In this document: positions 24,550-32,975 of the stretch, in pieces
Layout: every line of letters starts with the position of its first letter
Numbering within the stretch: the stretch's first letter is position 1
Source of the DNA: an uncultured Clostridia bacterium
GTDB lineage: Bacteria > Bacillota > Clostridia > Saccharofermentanales > Saccharofermentanaceae
DNA length: 64,000 nt
Reading direction: 5' to 3'
Assembly: GCA_947167045.1 (NCBI GenBank)
Contig: CAMVGO010000001.1
Location: 62,001-126,000 of the forward strand
Position numbers and translations under genes: made by a program
The notes under the pieces: generated by a model
What the model was told of the DNA's origin: nothing
Database searches by the model: none
The model's input: only the letters and a program-made list of their open reading frames with translations

Positions 24550-25203
24550 ATGAGAACAAATAAGATACTTCCCGCAATCCTTTGCGGAGCCATACTGCTC
24601 TCGATGGCAGGATGCGGCCAGACGGCACCCGCCACGACCATACAGTCAGAGGCGCCGGCAGAAGGTACCACAGCTGAAGCAACCACAGAAGCTGAGACTG
24701 AAGCTCCCTCAGAGACAGAAGCAACGGTACCGGATAACAGTGACGATATCTTCGTAAGCGCGTATCCTGCATTTGCAGTCACTTCCCGGAGCCTCCACAA
24801 CGGCAAGTGGGATAAGATAACGGCGCATGACGGAGAGAATGCATCTCCGGAGCTTTCCTGGGAACCCGTAGAAGGCGCCACTGAATATGCCATCTATATG
24901 ATTGACATGGATACCGGCTACAACATCCACTGGAAGTCCAAAAACATCAAGGATACAACACTTCCCGAAGGCTGGGCGCCTGTGATTACCGAATATAACG
25001 GACCTTATCCGCCAAGCGGCAGCACACATAATTACAACGTTTATGTAATAGCCCTCAAGGCTCCCGTCAGGGGGATGCAAGGCGGCATACACGGCATCTA
25101 CGCCAATGTGAAAGATTTCATTGATGCACTGGATACCGATGCCGAAGGCAATACGGGAAACATAGTCGCAGTAGGCCGGGTATCAGGAACCTATACGCGA
25201 TAA
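24550..25203 (+). CDS. PEBP-like lipoprotein, paralogue A
   Basis: A 217-residue lipoprotein. The signal ends LSMAGC and is followed by a Thr/Ala/Glu-rich linker to about residue 60. The YbhB/PEBP-like part follows: FAVTSRSLHNGKWDKITA, SPELSWEPVEGATEYAIYMIDM, and GPYPPSGSTHNYNVYVIALKAP. The conserved D-P and GP-P motifs of PEBP ligand-binding sites are present in variant form. Nearly identical in plan to the next gene, so the two are a recent tandem duplication. Ligand unknown. Confidence 0.8.
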   Translation: MRTNKILPAILCGAILLSMAGCGQTAPATTIQSEAPAEGTTAEATTEAETEAPSETEATVPDNSDDIFVSAYPAFAVTSRSLHNGKWDKITAHDGENASPELSWEPVEGATEYAIYMIDMDTGYNIHWKSKNIKDTTLPEGWAPVITEYNGPYPPSGSTHNYNVYVIALKAPVRGMQGGIHGIYANVKDFIDALDTDAEGNTGNIVAVGRVSGTYTR

Positions 25204-25310
25204 GTATGGTAAACAATTCCAGTATCACCCGGTAAACTTTTTTAAATAGCATTCACTATGTTATCCTTAAAACGATAATAGGAAAACACAACAAGGAAGA
25301 GGAACACACC

Positions 25311-25970
25311 ATGAAAAAACATAAGATACTCCCTGCAATCCTTTGCGGAACCATCCTGCTCTCGATGGCTGGATGCGGCCAGGCAACACCCGCCACGAGC
25401 GCACAGACAGAGGCGCCGACAGAAGGTACGACAACTGAAGCAACCACAGAGGCTACGACTGAAGCTCCCGCAGAGACAGAAGCAACGGTACCCGATAACA
25501 GCGACGATATCTTCGTAAGCGCGTATCCCGCATTTGCAGTCACTTCACAGAGCCTCCACGACGGCAAATGGGATGAGATAACGGCAAATACTTTAGACGG
25601 AAAGAACGCATCTCCTGAGCTTTCCTGGGAACCCGTTGAAGGTGCAACTGAATATGCCATCTACATGATCGACATGGATACCGGATACTTCATTCACTGG
25701 AAGTCCGGAAACATCAAGGAGACAACGCTTCCCGAAGGCTGGGCTCCCAAATCCGATTACATAGGACCTTATCCGCCGAGCGGCAGCACGCACCACTATA
25801 CCGTATACGTAATAGCCCTCAAGGCACCCGTTGAAAGGATGAAGGGCGGCATAAACTCAATTTATGCCAAGGTCAAAGACTTCATCGATGCGCTCGATAC
25901 CGATGCCGAAGGCAATACGGGAAACATAGTCGGAGTAGGCCGCGTATCAGGAGCCTATACGGCAAAGTAA
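25311..25970 (+). CDS. PEBP-like lipoprotein, paralogue B
   Basis: A 219-residue close paralogue of the preceding gene. Signal peptide, linker and PEBP-like core (FAVTSQSLHDGKWDEITA, SPELSWEPVEGATEYAIYMI, GPYPPSGSTHHYTVYVIALK) line up without large gaps. It has its own ribosome site (AAGAGGAA) and a 107-base spacer upstream. The three PEBP-type genes may differ in ligand; none shows an enzymatic motif. Confidence 0.8.
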   Translation: MKKHKILPAILCGTILLSMAGCGQATPATSAQTEAPTEGTTTEATTEATTEAPAETEATVPDNSDDIFVSAYPAFAVTSQSLHDGKWDEITANTLDGKNASPELSWEPVEGATEYAIYMIDMDTGYFIHWKSGNIKETTLPEGWAPKSDYIGPYPPSGSTHHYTVYVIALKAPVERMKGGINSIYAKVKDFIDALDTDAEGNTGNIVGVGRVSGAYTAK

Positions 25971-26008
25971 GAAAGACAAGCGCAGAGGTTGCCGCAGGGC
26001 AGCCTCAC

Positions 26009-26932
26009 TTATTCTTCCGGTTTATATTCCTCTATCCTGCTCACGATCTTCCTGTCGTCATCGTCAAGACCTGAACAGGCATTTGCGACAGCCAATACTT
26101 TGGCGAGCACGGGCTCGGGTGAATCCAATGCCGATATGCCCGCAACAGGGCCCTCGTCGAGCATCGCATCCATTATCTTCAGTATCCCCTTTATCTCTTC
26201 CAAGGACAGATCTTTCCTGTCCAGCAGTTCTTCAACACCCGCTTTGTTAAAGACCTTGAGTGCCGAATAATCGGGAAGAACGGAATTATCCACTCCGTGC
26301 AAAAGGAGCCATTCCTTTATCTCATCGTTCTCGGGTTCTATGAAGCTTACACAGTGTATCCTTCCCCATCCGTGAACCCGCTTTGCAAGATCCAATATCT
26401 CCATCTGTCCATCCGGCCAGTGTCTCATAATGAACACAGTAAAGAGCGTGAACTCATCCGAAAGACCCATGGTCCTAATGACGGTCATGAGGTCGGAATC
26501 TTTTGAAGTATCGACCAGTTCTAGTATTGTCAGACCTATCTTTACGCACTCGCGGTCAGAAGTCTCCGTAAGAAGATGAAATGCAAATCTCACCATGTTC
26601 TGCACCGACAGATCGTCCTGGTTATTCAGTATCGCATCCTGGACATCGTCTATTATCGTGACTGCCCTGTGTTTCTTGCAAAACGACGCAAAACCTGAAG
26701 TTGCATTATCTATGTCACCGTCGTTGGCGGTTATGAGGAGCTTCAGAAGTTCCTGCTCTTCTTCCTCTGACATGGGCGAGAATCCCATATGGTAGATATT
26801 GATGCCGTCCATCGCACCATCGGCAAATATCGCCTTCTTCTCGTCTTCCACAGGCGGAAGATGAAAGTCTAGAGGGAGCATTCCTTCGCTGTCCACTGCT
26901 TCCGAAATATACTGAAACAAAGATCTGTCCAT
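26009..26932 (-). CDS. hypothetical helical protein
   Basis: A 307-residue protein with no signal peptide or membrane segment. It is acidic and predicted to be mostly alpha-helical, with HEAT-like helix pairs (SVQNMVRFAFHLLTETSDRE, then SDLMTVIRTMGL). No catalytic motif is seen. Its start is preceded by a weak ribosome site. It faces the preceding rightward genes and is read convergently with them. I do not recognise it. Confidence 0.6.
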   Translation of the reverse strand: MDRSLFQYISEAVDSEGMLPLDFHLPPVEDEKKAIFADGAMDGINIYHMGFSPMSEEEEQELLKLLITANDGDIDNATSGFASFCKKHRAVTIIDDVQDAILNNQDDLSVQNMVRFAFHLLTETSDRECVKIGLTILELVDTSKDSDLMTVIRTMGLSDEFTLFTVFIMRHWPDGQMEILDLAKRVHGWGRIHCVSFIEPENDEIKEWLLLHGVDNSVLPDYSALKVFNKAGVEELLDRKDLSLEEIKGILKIMDAMLDEGPVAGISALDSPEPVLAKVLAVANACSGLDDDDRKIVSRIEEYKPEE

Positions 26933-27034
26933 ATGCGGTTACCTCATTAAGATCGTGTGTGAAAGAGTAACTTCTTTTATTATAGTGAACTTCATCCTGT
27001 TTGTGATATCCTTACACCAACGGAGGATGAGTTC

Positions 27035-27439
27035 ATGGATGAATTTGATATCAAGTGCGAAGAAATACGCAGGGAAAACGAAGAATACCTGAAGATATTC
27101 GAAGAAGATCTGAAAGCAGCTGGATTGGCTCCCAAGACCATCAGGAACCACGTTTCAAACGCAGAATTCTTCATTAACGATTATCTGATGCTCAGAAGTC
27201 TGCATCATATTGACCAAGGTCTGTATGAACTTGGAAGTTTCTTTGACTTCTTCATCCACAAATGCATATGGTCCACACCGGATACCGTCGGGAAGACCGC
27301 TACGAGCATAAAGAAATTCTACAAATGCATGGCCGATCACGGCAAGATCAGCACAAGAGATTATGAACTCATCGCCGACGAGATAAAGGATGGAACTCCT
27401 GAATGGAAGGCCGAATGCGATGCTTTCAATAACTGGTAA
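27035..27439 (+). CDS. stand-alone recombinase core-binding-like protein
   Basis: A 134-residue protein resembling the N-terminal SAM-like core-binding domain of tyrosine recombinases (FEEDLKAAGLAPKTIRNHVS, AEFFINDYL). The catalytic C-terminal domain (Arg, His, Tyr) is absent, and no fragment of it follows. It begins at ATG 27035 after CGGAGGATGAG. It could be a DNA-binding accessory or simply a recombinase remnant that has taken on a new role. Confidence 0.55.
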   Translation: MDEFDIKCEEIRRENEEYLKIFEEDLKAAGLAPKTIRNHVSNAEFFINDYLMLRSLHHIDQGLYELGSFFDFFIHKCIWSTPDTVGKTATSIKKFYKCMADHGKISTRDYELIADEIKDGTPEWKAECDAFNNW

Positions 27440-27466
27440 AAAGCAACGAGGAATCGGTACAAAGAT

Positions 27467-27838
27467 TTGAGAAGACTAGTATTCGGCATCTTATCCGCCC
27501 TCCTTTTGGGGATAGAGATACTCATAGGCCTGTTCGCACACGGATGGGTAAGGGCTTATCTAGGCGATGTGCTCGTTGTAATACTCATCTACACGATAGT
27601 AAGGACCATATCTCCCTACAGCCCGAAGAAATGGTTTGCCCTTCCGACGGTAATACTCATCTTCTCATTCATTGTGGAGTTCCTTCAGTTATGGGGATTC
27701 TGTGACAGGTTCGGGATAACGAATCAGTTAATGAGGATAATTATAGGAACGGGGTTCTCGGTTTGGGATCTTGTCTGTTATGCGGTTGGGATAGTGCCTT
27801 GCTATGTGGGGGAGTACATCATTCAAAAGGGAAAATAA
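27467..27838 (+). CDS. DUF2809 membrane protein
   Basis: A 123-residue protein with three to four hydrophobic helices and conserved Trp/Arg-containing loops (PYSPKKWFALPT, WGFCDRFGITNQ), matching the DUF2809 family. The function of this family is unknown. TTG at 27467 is the start used here, with AACGAGGAAT upstream; the choice is moderately uncertain. It lies between small hypothetical genes on the same strand. Confidence 0.7.
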   Translation: MRRLVFGILSALLLGIEILIGLFAHGWVRAYLGDVLVVILIYTIVRTISPYSPKKWFALPTVILIFSFIVEFLQLWGFCDRFGITNQLMRIIIGTGFSVWDLVCYAVGIVPCYVGEYIIQKGK

Positions 27839-27873
27839 TATTTTGTATAAAACAATACTCAGGAGGTCATCAA

Positions 27874-28446
27874 ATGAAACCAAATAAGCATGTACGCATT
27901 TTATTTATTGGCAACAGTCATACTTATATGAACGATCTCCCTGCCTTCGTTAAACTCATAGCCGAAGAAGACGGTTTTACCTGTGATGTGACAATGCTGG
28001 CACATGGCGGCTGGTATCTTGCAGATCACGTAAAAGAACCTCAGACAAGGTTTAATGTGGTATTCGGAAACTACAATTACATTGTAGTCCAGGAACACTC
28101 TCATCCGTTTGACCGTATTGACGATTACAGATCTGCCGTAAAAACCATAGCTTCATGGGCAGAGAAAGCAAAAAGCAAACTGGTAGTCTTCGCCACATGG
28201 GCACGTAAGGATGATGAGGCATCTCAGGATTATATGAACCAGATCAACCGGGAGATCGCTCTTGATAACGATGCCATCCTTGCACCTGTCGGCGAAGGCT
28301 GGTGGAGATATAAGAATAGCTGGCCTGATCTTGAATTATATGATGAAGACGGTGCACATGCTTCACGTGCAGGAAGCGAGTATGCCGCAAAGATAATATG
28401 GATGAACATATACGACGATATAGCAAGGAAGAAATACAATGACTAA
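27874..28446 (+). CDS. SGNH/GDSL-like hydrolase
   Basis: A 190-residue hydrolase. Block I, FIGNSHTYMND, carries the nucleophile Ser; the Gly block is near MLAHGGW; Asn/Asp blocks include YIVVQEHSH and the terminal DGAHAS with catalytic Asp-x-x-His. I start at ATG 27874, which follows AGGAGGT; the frame is open upstream but overlaps DUF2809. Such enzymes cleave esters (carbohydrate or lipid). It overlaps the next gene by 8 bases, suggesting coupled translation. Confidence 0.8.
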   Translation: MKPNKHVRILFIGNSHTYMNDLPAFVKLIAEEDGFTCDVTMLAHGGWYLADHVKEPQTRFNVVFGNYNYIVVQEHSHPFDRIDDYRSAVKTIASWAEKAKSKLVVFATWARKDDEASQDYMNQINREIALDNDAILAPVGEGWWRYKNSWPDLELYDEDGAHASRAGSEYAAKIIWMNIYDDIARKKYND

Positions 28447-28711
28447 GAGAAAACGAGATTGCGCTAAGTGTATAGCATACTGCAATATGCTTTCAGGTGA
28501 AGATTACAGATGCGGACTCGGGTTTGAAGTAGTTGAGGAACTCGAAACACAAGGGAAAAAGATGGGCATAGCGGTTCATCCTCTAGACGACGGATGCAAA
28601 GATATAGAATTGCCTTCTACCAAGGAGGAATTTGTAAATACTGCCACCAAGCTGGGGATCAAATGGGATATCGATGACGTTTTGGATTCTGATGATCTCG
28701 AGAACTGGTAA
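28439..28711 (+). CDS. small cysteine-containing hypothetical protein
   Basis: A 90-residue protein with Cys8, Cys11, Cys15 and Cys25 at the N-terminus (DCAKCIAYC, then YRCGLGFEV), an arrangement that could bind zinc or an Fe-S cluster. The acidic C-terminus ends DDLENW. The start overlaps the SGNH gene by 8 bases, so the two are coupled. No family recognised. Confidence 0.6.
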   Translation: MTKRKRDCAKCIAYCNMLSGEDYRCGLGFEVVEELETQGKKMGIAVHPLDDGCKDIELPSTKEEFVNTATKLGIKWDIDDVLDSDDLENW

Positions 28712-28744
28712 TCGTTTGCTTCAACTATACTAAATTCTACCGTT

Positions 28745-28806
28745 TCCGGCCGCTGAGAGCGCAATCCGGCCGTTGGGCAACGCAATTCGACCGTTGACCG
28801 CTTCAA
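28745..28806 (+). repeat. three tandem 20-21 bp repeats upstream of DUF2075 gene
   Basis: Repeat units begin at 28745, 28765 and 28786: TCCGGCCGCTGAGAGCGCAA, then TCCGGCCGTTGGGCAACGCAA-like, then TTCGACCGTTGACCGC. The period is about two helical turns. An extended -10 (TGCTATAAT, 28817-28825) lies directly downstream. They look like stacked operator sites for the defence-like cluster. Confidence 0.5.
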
Positions 28807-28875
28807 GCGCACATAATGCTATAATTGGTACATTAGAAAGCATCTGTTTCTGAACCGTATTAGGAGATAACTGCT

Positions 28876-31014
28876 ATGGGAACCAACCCACGTTGTCTAT
28901 ATGAAAATAGTATTACATCCTTCCTTGTAAAAGAGGATAAATCCATATTCGGTGAATTATGCGACAAGTACCATGGCGATACTCTTACAACTTCTCGTGA
29001 AGCATGGCTATCTGAAATACAGATTCTTCAAGAATCACTACTTCCGTGGCAAAATGCAGAAGGTCAGATTATTTTTGAATATGATATTCCTCGTCTGGGC
29101 AAAAGAATCGACGTTGTGTTACTGCTAAAAGGGATAATCTTCTGCCTTGAATTCAAAGTCGGTGAATCAAAAATACTGGAAAACGATGTTGATCAAGTCT
29201 TAGATTATGCTCTTGATCTGAATAATTTCCACAAATTCAGTCAAGGCAGAGTCATCGTTCCTATTCTTATAGCAACTAAGTACAATAAGACTTCAAATAT
29301 AATTCAGAAGTCCGCATACGATGACAATGTTATTAACCCACTGATTACAGGTGAATTAGGCATTGCTGATTTAATAGCAAAAGTTCTTCAGGCATACCCT
29401 AATGAAGAACCTCTTGATAAGAACTGGATCATTAGTCCCTACTCACCTACCCCAACGATTATAGAAGCAGCCAGGACTTTATATGAAAGTCATTCAGTCG
29501 AAGATATTACCAGACACGAAGCAGATAAAGTAACAACGGATTCCACTATTTCTTATATTCTTGAAGTTATACATAAGAGTAAAGCAAATGAAGAAAAGAG
29601 CATTTGCTTCGTTACCGGTGTCCCCGGTGCTGGAAAGACCTTAGTTGGTCTGGACGTTGCAGTAAAACAAACATATCAGGGTTCAGATAAACCCAACGAA
29701 GATGAAGGAGCCGTATATCTATCTGGTAATGGCCCTCTTGTTGCTGTGCTTAATGAAGCCTTAGCTAGAGATAACTATAAGAAATGCAACAACAGAGGCG
29801 AGAAAAAGAAACTATCAGATTCGAAGCGCGAGGTTGGCAAGTTCATCCAGATCATCCACCGTTATCGTGACAATATGCTTGCCAAGATCAAGATTCCTGT
29901 TGAGAATGGAATTCTTGAAATTGACCCGGAAAAAGCCATAAAGCAGAAAGAAGCCGGATACGGTGAAGTTGAGCACGTCGCAATCTTTGATGAAGCTCAA
30001 CGTTCCTGGACACATAAGAGACTGGCTGATTACCTCAAACGAGGCGGTACATACGGTAACAAGCTTAAAGTTCCTAATTTCCCTATGTCAGAAGCAGCTT
30101 TCCTAATATGGTCACTCGATCAGCGCGAAGACTGGGCAACAATAGTTTGTCTTGTCGGTGGTGGCCAAGAAATTAATACTGGCGAAGCCGGAATAGCCGA
30201 ATGGATCAAAGCCTTAAATGAATCATTTACTCATTGGAAAGTGTATATATCACCTCAATTAACTGAAGCTGAATATGCTGAAGGTCAAGTAAATGAACTT
30301 CTTAAAGACAACAAGAATGTTACATATTCAAAAAGCTTGCATCTCGGAGTATCCTTGCGTTCCTATAGAGCTGAAAAACTCTCAGCGTTTGTCCATGCGC
30401 TGTTAGCTGTAGATAGCAATGCTGCCTCTATCTACGCTGATATCAAGGATAAATATCCAATTGTTCTTACCAGAGATATGGCAAAAGCTAAGGCTTGGTT
30501 ACATTCAAGAGTCAGAGGAACAGAAAGAACCGGAGTTCTAATTACGAAGGAATCTGCCAGATATAAACCATTGGGTGTCCATGTCTTACAAAATGACAAC
30601 GATTATGCTGTTCACTGGTTCCTTGAAGATAAGGCTGATACCAGGGCCTCCAATTATCTCGAGGATGCTGCAACAGAAATTCAAGTTCAAGGGTTGGAAT
30701 TGGATTACACATGTCTCTTATGGGATGCTGATATGCGTTTTGAAGATGGAAAGTGGAAGTTTTATCGTTTCAATGGCAGTACAACCTGGAACGAATTAAC
30801 ACCCATTACTGAAAATAAACAAGAGCAAATGAAATATATGTTGAATGCTTATAGAGTTCTGCTCACTCGAGCAAGAGCTGGAATGGTTATCTGTGTCCCA
30901 GAAGGCAACAAAAACAAGACTACCAACGGTTTCTGGGAAGACAGCACAAGACTTCCTGAATACTATGACGGAACGTATAAATATTTAAAAAGCCTAGGTT
31001 TGGACGAAATATAA
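28876..31014 (+). CDS. PD-(D/E)XK-DUF2075 ATPase/helicase
   Basis: A 712-residue protein. Residues about 70-95 carry a PD-(D/E)XK-like nuclease core (Asp79 and Glu92-x-Lys94 in CLEFKVGES). Walker A is GVPGAGKT (248-255), followed by LSGNGPLVAVL. Walker B is AIFDEAQRSW. The helicase part ends with a motif VI-like YRVLLTRARAGMVICVPEG. DUF2075 proteins are SF1-like helicases often next to restriction genes. Neighbouring genes on the same strand are nucleases. The spacing to the next gene is 11 bases, so they share an operon. Confidence 0.85.
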   Translation: MGTNPRCLYENSITSFLVKEDKSIFGELCDKYHGDTLTTSREAWLSEIQILQESLLPWQNAEGQIIFEYDIPRLGKRIDVVLLLKGIIFCLEFKVGESKILENDVDQVLDYALDLNNFHKFSQGRVIVPILIATKYNKTSNIIQKSAYDDNVINPLITGELGIADLIAKVLQAYPNEEPLDKNWIISPYSPTPTIIEAARTLYESHSVEDITRHEADKVTTDSTISYILEVIHKSKANEEKSICFVTGVPGAGKTLVGLDVAVKQTYQGSDKPNEDEGAVYLSGNGPLVAVLNEALARDNYKKCNNRGEKKKLSDSKREVGKFIQIIHRYRDNMLAKIKIPVENGILEIDPEKAIKQKEAGYGEVEHVAIFDEAQRSWTHKRLADYLKRGGTYGNKLKVPNFPMSEAAFLIWSLDQREDWATIVCLVGGGQEINTGEAGIAEWIKALNESFTHWKVYISPQLTEAEYAEGQVNELLKDNKNVTYSKSLHLGVSLRSYRAEKLSAFVHALLAVDSNAASIYADIKDKYPIVLTRDMAKAKAWLHSRVRGTERTGVLITKESARYKPLGVHVLQNDNDYAVHWFLEDKADTRASNYLEDAATEIQVQGLELDYTCLLWDADMRFEDGKWKFYRFNGSTTWNELTPITENKQEQMKYMLNAYRVLLTRARAGMVICVPEGNKNKTTNGFWEDSTRLPEYYDGTYKYLKSLGLDEI

Positions 31015-31025
31015 AGGACACCAAT

Positions 31026-32177
31026 ATGGACAAGTCAGACCTTCTTTTATCGATTGACGGCAAGTATTATAACGTTCTCGAAATTGAGAGCTTCTCAAGG
31101 ATGATGGACTCACCATCTTTCTGTTATAAATTCTACTGGCTAGATGCAATCATTAATTTGGTTACTGAAAACAGCGAGGAAACCACATTCAACGATATTA
31201 TCAATGAAATGATCGCCTCTGCCTGGTATTCAGTCATTGAATTTCATATCCATTTGAGCGGTGTTATCTATAAGGACAAAGATAACCTAGAAAAAGCAGT
31301 AAACAAATTACATGCACTATCAGATCTGAAGAGCAATGCATCAAAAACCGAGATTAAAAATGCAATTAAGGTTTTTGATCCTCAAATTGTCAAAGAAAAG
31401 AATGATCTGACTAAAAATGTTCCGTATAAAGCTTTATCTGGCTTCTTCATCAATCATGACTTGGGACCACTAGATGGTTCTGTCAGCAGGATGGTAACAG
31501 AAATTATTCATTTTAACCAGAACACTAAACTCCCCTATACTCTTGGCAATAGTTCAGGACTAAAGCGAGAGGTTTACTTCGATGCCGATTGGATCCAAAT
31601 GATCAAGGATAATGCAGTAGCAATTAAAGGATGGATCCAATTCGAGAAGCTAAAATGGCTTCAGAAGAATAATCCGGAAGTGCCTGGACTTGTTTATAAG
31701 CTTGCTCCTCTGGATGAACGGAAACGTAAGCTGACACATGTAAGAAACCTTTGGGAAGGCATCTTTACATATACGAACGTAAATGATGTCTTCACTGGAA
31801 ATCCTATTGCTCTTCAGGAATATGACATAGATCACTTTGTTCCCTTCTCCTTTGTTATGAATGATGAACTTTGGAATCTTATGCCGATGGATTCATCTCT
31901 TAATTCATCAAAGAACAATAACCTTCCATCATGGGAGAAGTTCTTTAAAGATTTTGCGCACAACCAGTTTGTTATGTATGGTTTCATACATCAGAAAGAA
32001 GATATTCATGCTTTATTTGAGAAGTGTTTCAAAGACAACCTTTGCTCAGTTTGGGCTATCCAAGAACTATATCGTGCTGGCAACTGTCAGGAAGAGTTTT
32101 GCAATATCCTGTCAAAGAATATGAGACCGGTTTATGACTCAGCCAAAAGACAAGGATATAGCATTTGGAACTTCTAG
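31026..32177 (+). CDS. HNH endonuclease-domain protein
   Basis: A 383-residue protein with an unknown N-terminal region and a C-terminal HNH motif near residues 265-300: EYDIDHFVPFSFV, then WNLMPMDSSLNSSKNNNLP. This Asp-His / Asn arrangement is that of HNH nucleases acting on DNA. The first 230 residues have no domain I recognise and may recognise the target. It lies 11 bases after the DUF2075 gene and its 3' end overlaps the exonuclease frame, so they are likely co-translated. Confidence 0.8.
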   Translation: MDKSDLLLSIDGKYYNVLEIESFSRMMDSPSFCYKFYWLDAIINLVTENSEETTFNDIINEMIASAWYSVIEFHIHLSGVIYKDKDNLEKAVNKLHALSDLKSNASKTEIKNAIKVFDPQIVKEKNDLTKNVPYKALSGFFINHDLGPLDGSVSRMVTEIIHFNQNTKLPYTLGNSSGLKREVYFDADWIQMIKDNAVAIKGWIQFEKLKWLQKNNPEVPGLVYKLAPLDERKRKLTHVRNLWEGIFTYTNVNDVFTGNPIALQEYDIDHFVPFSFVMNDELWNLMPMDSSLNSSKNNNLPSWEKFFKDFAHNQFVMYGFIHQKEDIHALFEKCFKDNLCSVWAIQELYRAGNCQEEFCNILSKNMRPVYDSAKRQGYSIWNF

Positions 32178-32862
32178 AAACACAAATATGATCATTAACA
32201 TTTATTGCCCAAACTACGTCCTCTTCGACCTCGAGACAACCGGTTTGTCTTCTGAAAAAGATGCCATAATAGAGATATCCGCCTTGAAGGTATCTGAAAG
32301 CAAGGTAATAGAAGAGTTCTCTACCCTAGTCAATCCTAGAATGCATATACCCTATATGGCCAGCAGTATCAACGGGATAACTGATGATATGGTTCAGGAT
32401 GCTCCGGACACAAAACACGCCCTAATCGACTTCATTACCTTTATAGGAAACAGTATCCTAGTCGGACACAATCTCAGGAACTTCGATCTGAAGTTCATTC
32501 AAAGGGATTGTATGGACTTATTTGGCAAAACACTATCCAATGATTATGTAGATACTCTTATCCTCTCCAGAAGGTATCTGCCTGATCTCAGCAGTCATTC
32601 CCTGGAAGCATTGGCTTACCATTATGGAATATCCTACGAAGGAGCACACCGTGCCCTTGCAGACTGTCACATCACTAAACAGGTCTACGATAATCTAGCC
32701 AAGGAAATGGAGAATCCGTCAGAAGCCGCCAAGAATGTTAAGGTGTGTCCCCGCTGCGGCAATGTACTGAAAAGACGTAACGGTAAATTTGGTGAGTTCT
32801 GGGGATGCGCAAGTTATCCAGACTGCAAATACACACGTGACGTTAATGCAAATGAACAGTGA
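32134..32862 (+). CDS. DEDDh exonuclease with C-terminal zinc ribbon
   Basis: A 3'-5' exonuclease of DnaQ type. Motif Exo I is VLFDLETTGL; Exo II is GHNLRNFDLKF; Exo III has HRALADC. A topoisomerase-type zinc ribbon ends the protein: CPRCGNVLKRRNGKFGEFWGC. ATG at 32134 gives 242 residues and overlaps the HNH gene by 44 bases; ATG at 32188 would give 224 and avoid that. Neither has a strong ribosome site. The fused ribbon suggests single-strand DNA binding. Confidence 0.8.
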   Translation: MTQPKDKDIAFGTSRNTNMIINIYCPNYVLFDLETTGLSSEKDAIIEISALKVSESKVIEEFSTLVNPRMHIPYMASSINGITDDMVQDAPDTKHALIDFITFIGNSILVGHNLRNFDLKFIQRDCMDLFGKTLSNDYVDTLILSRRYLPDLSSHSLEALAYHYGISYEGAHRALADCHITKQVYDNLAKEMENPSEAAKNVKVCPRCGNVLKRRNGKFGEFWGCASYPDCKYTRDVNANEQ

Positions 32863-32975
32863 CAGATTGTCCTCTTATTGCAGTAATCATTTGAGCGGAT
32901 TAAGTGTAAAATAAACCTGATAATCAACATTCATACTGCTTTCTTTTTAGACCATAAGATATCGGAGTACCGCTT

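Noticed and set aside
28439..28711. Small Cys protein as a Rubredoxin or ferredoxin
   Set aside because: Its four cysteines do not match the CxxC pairs of those families.
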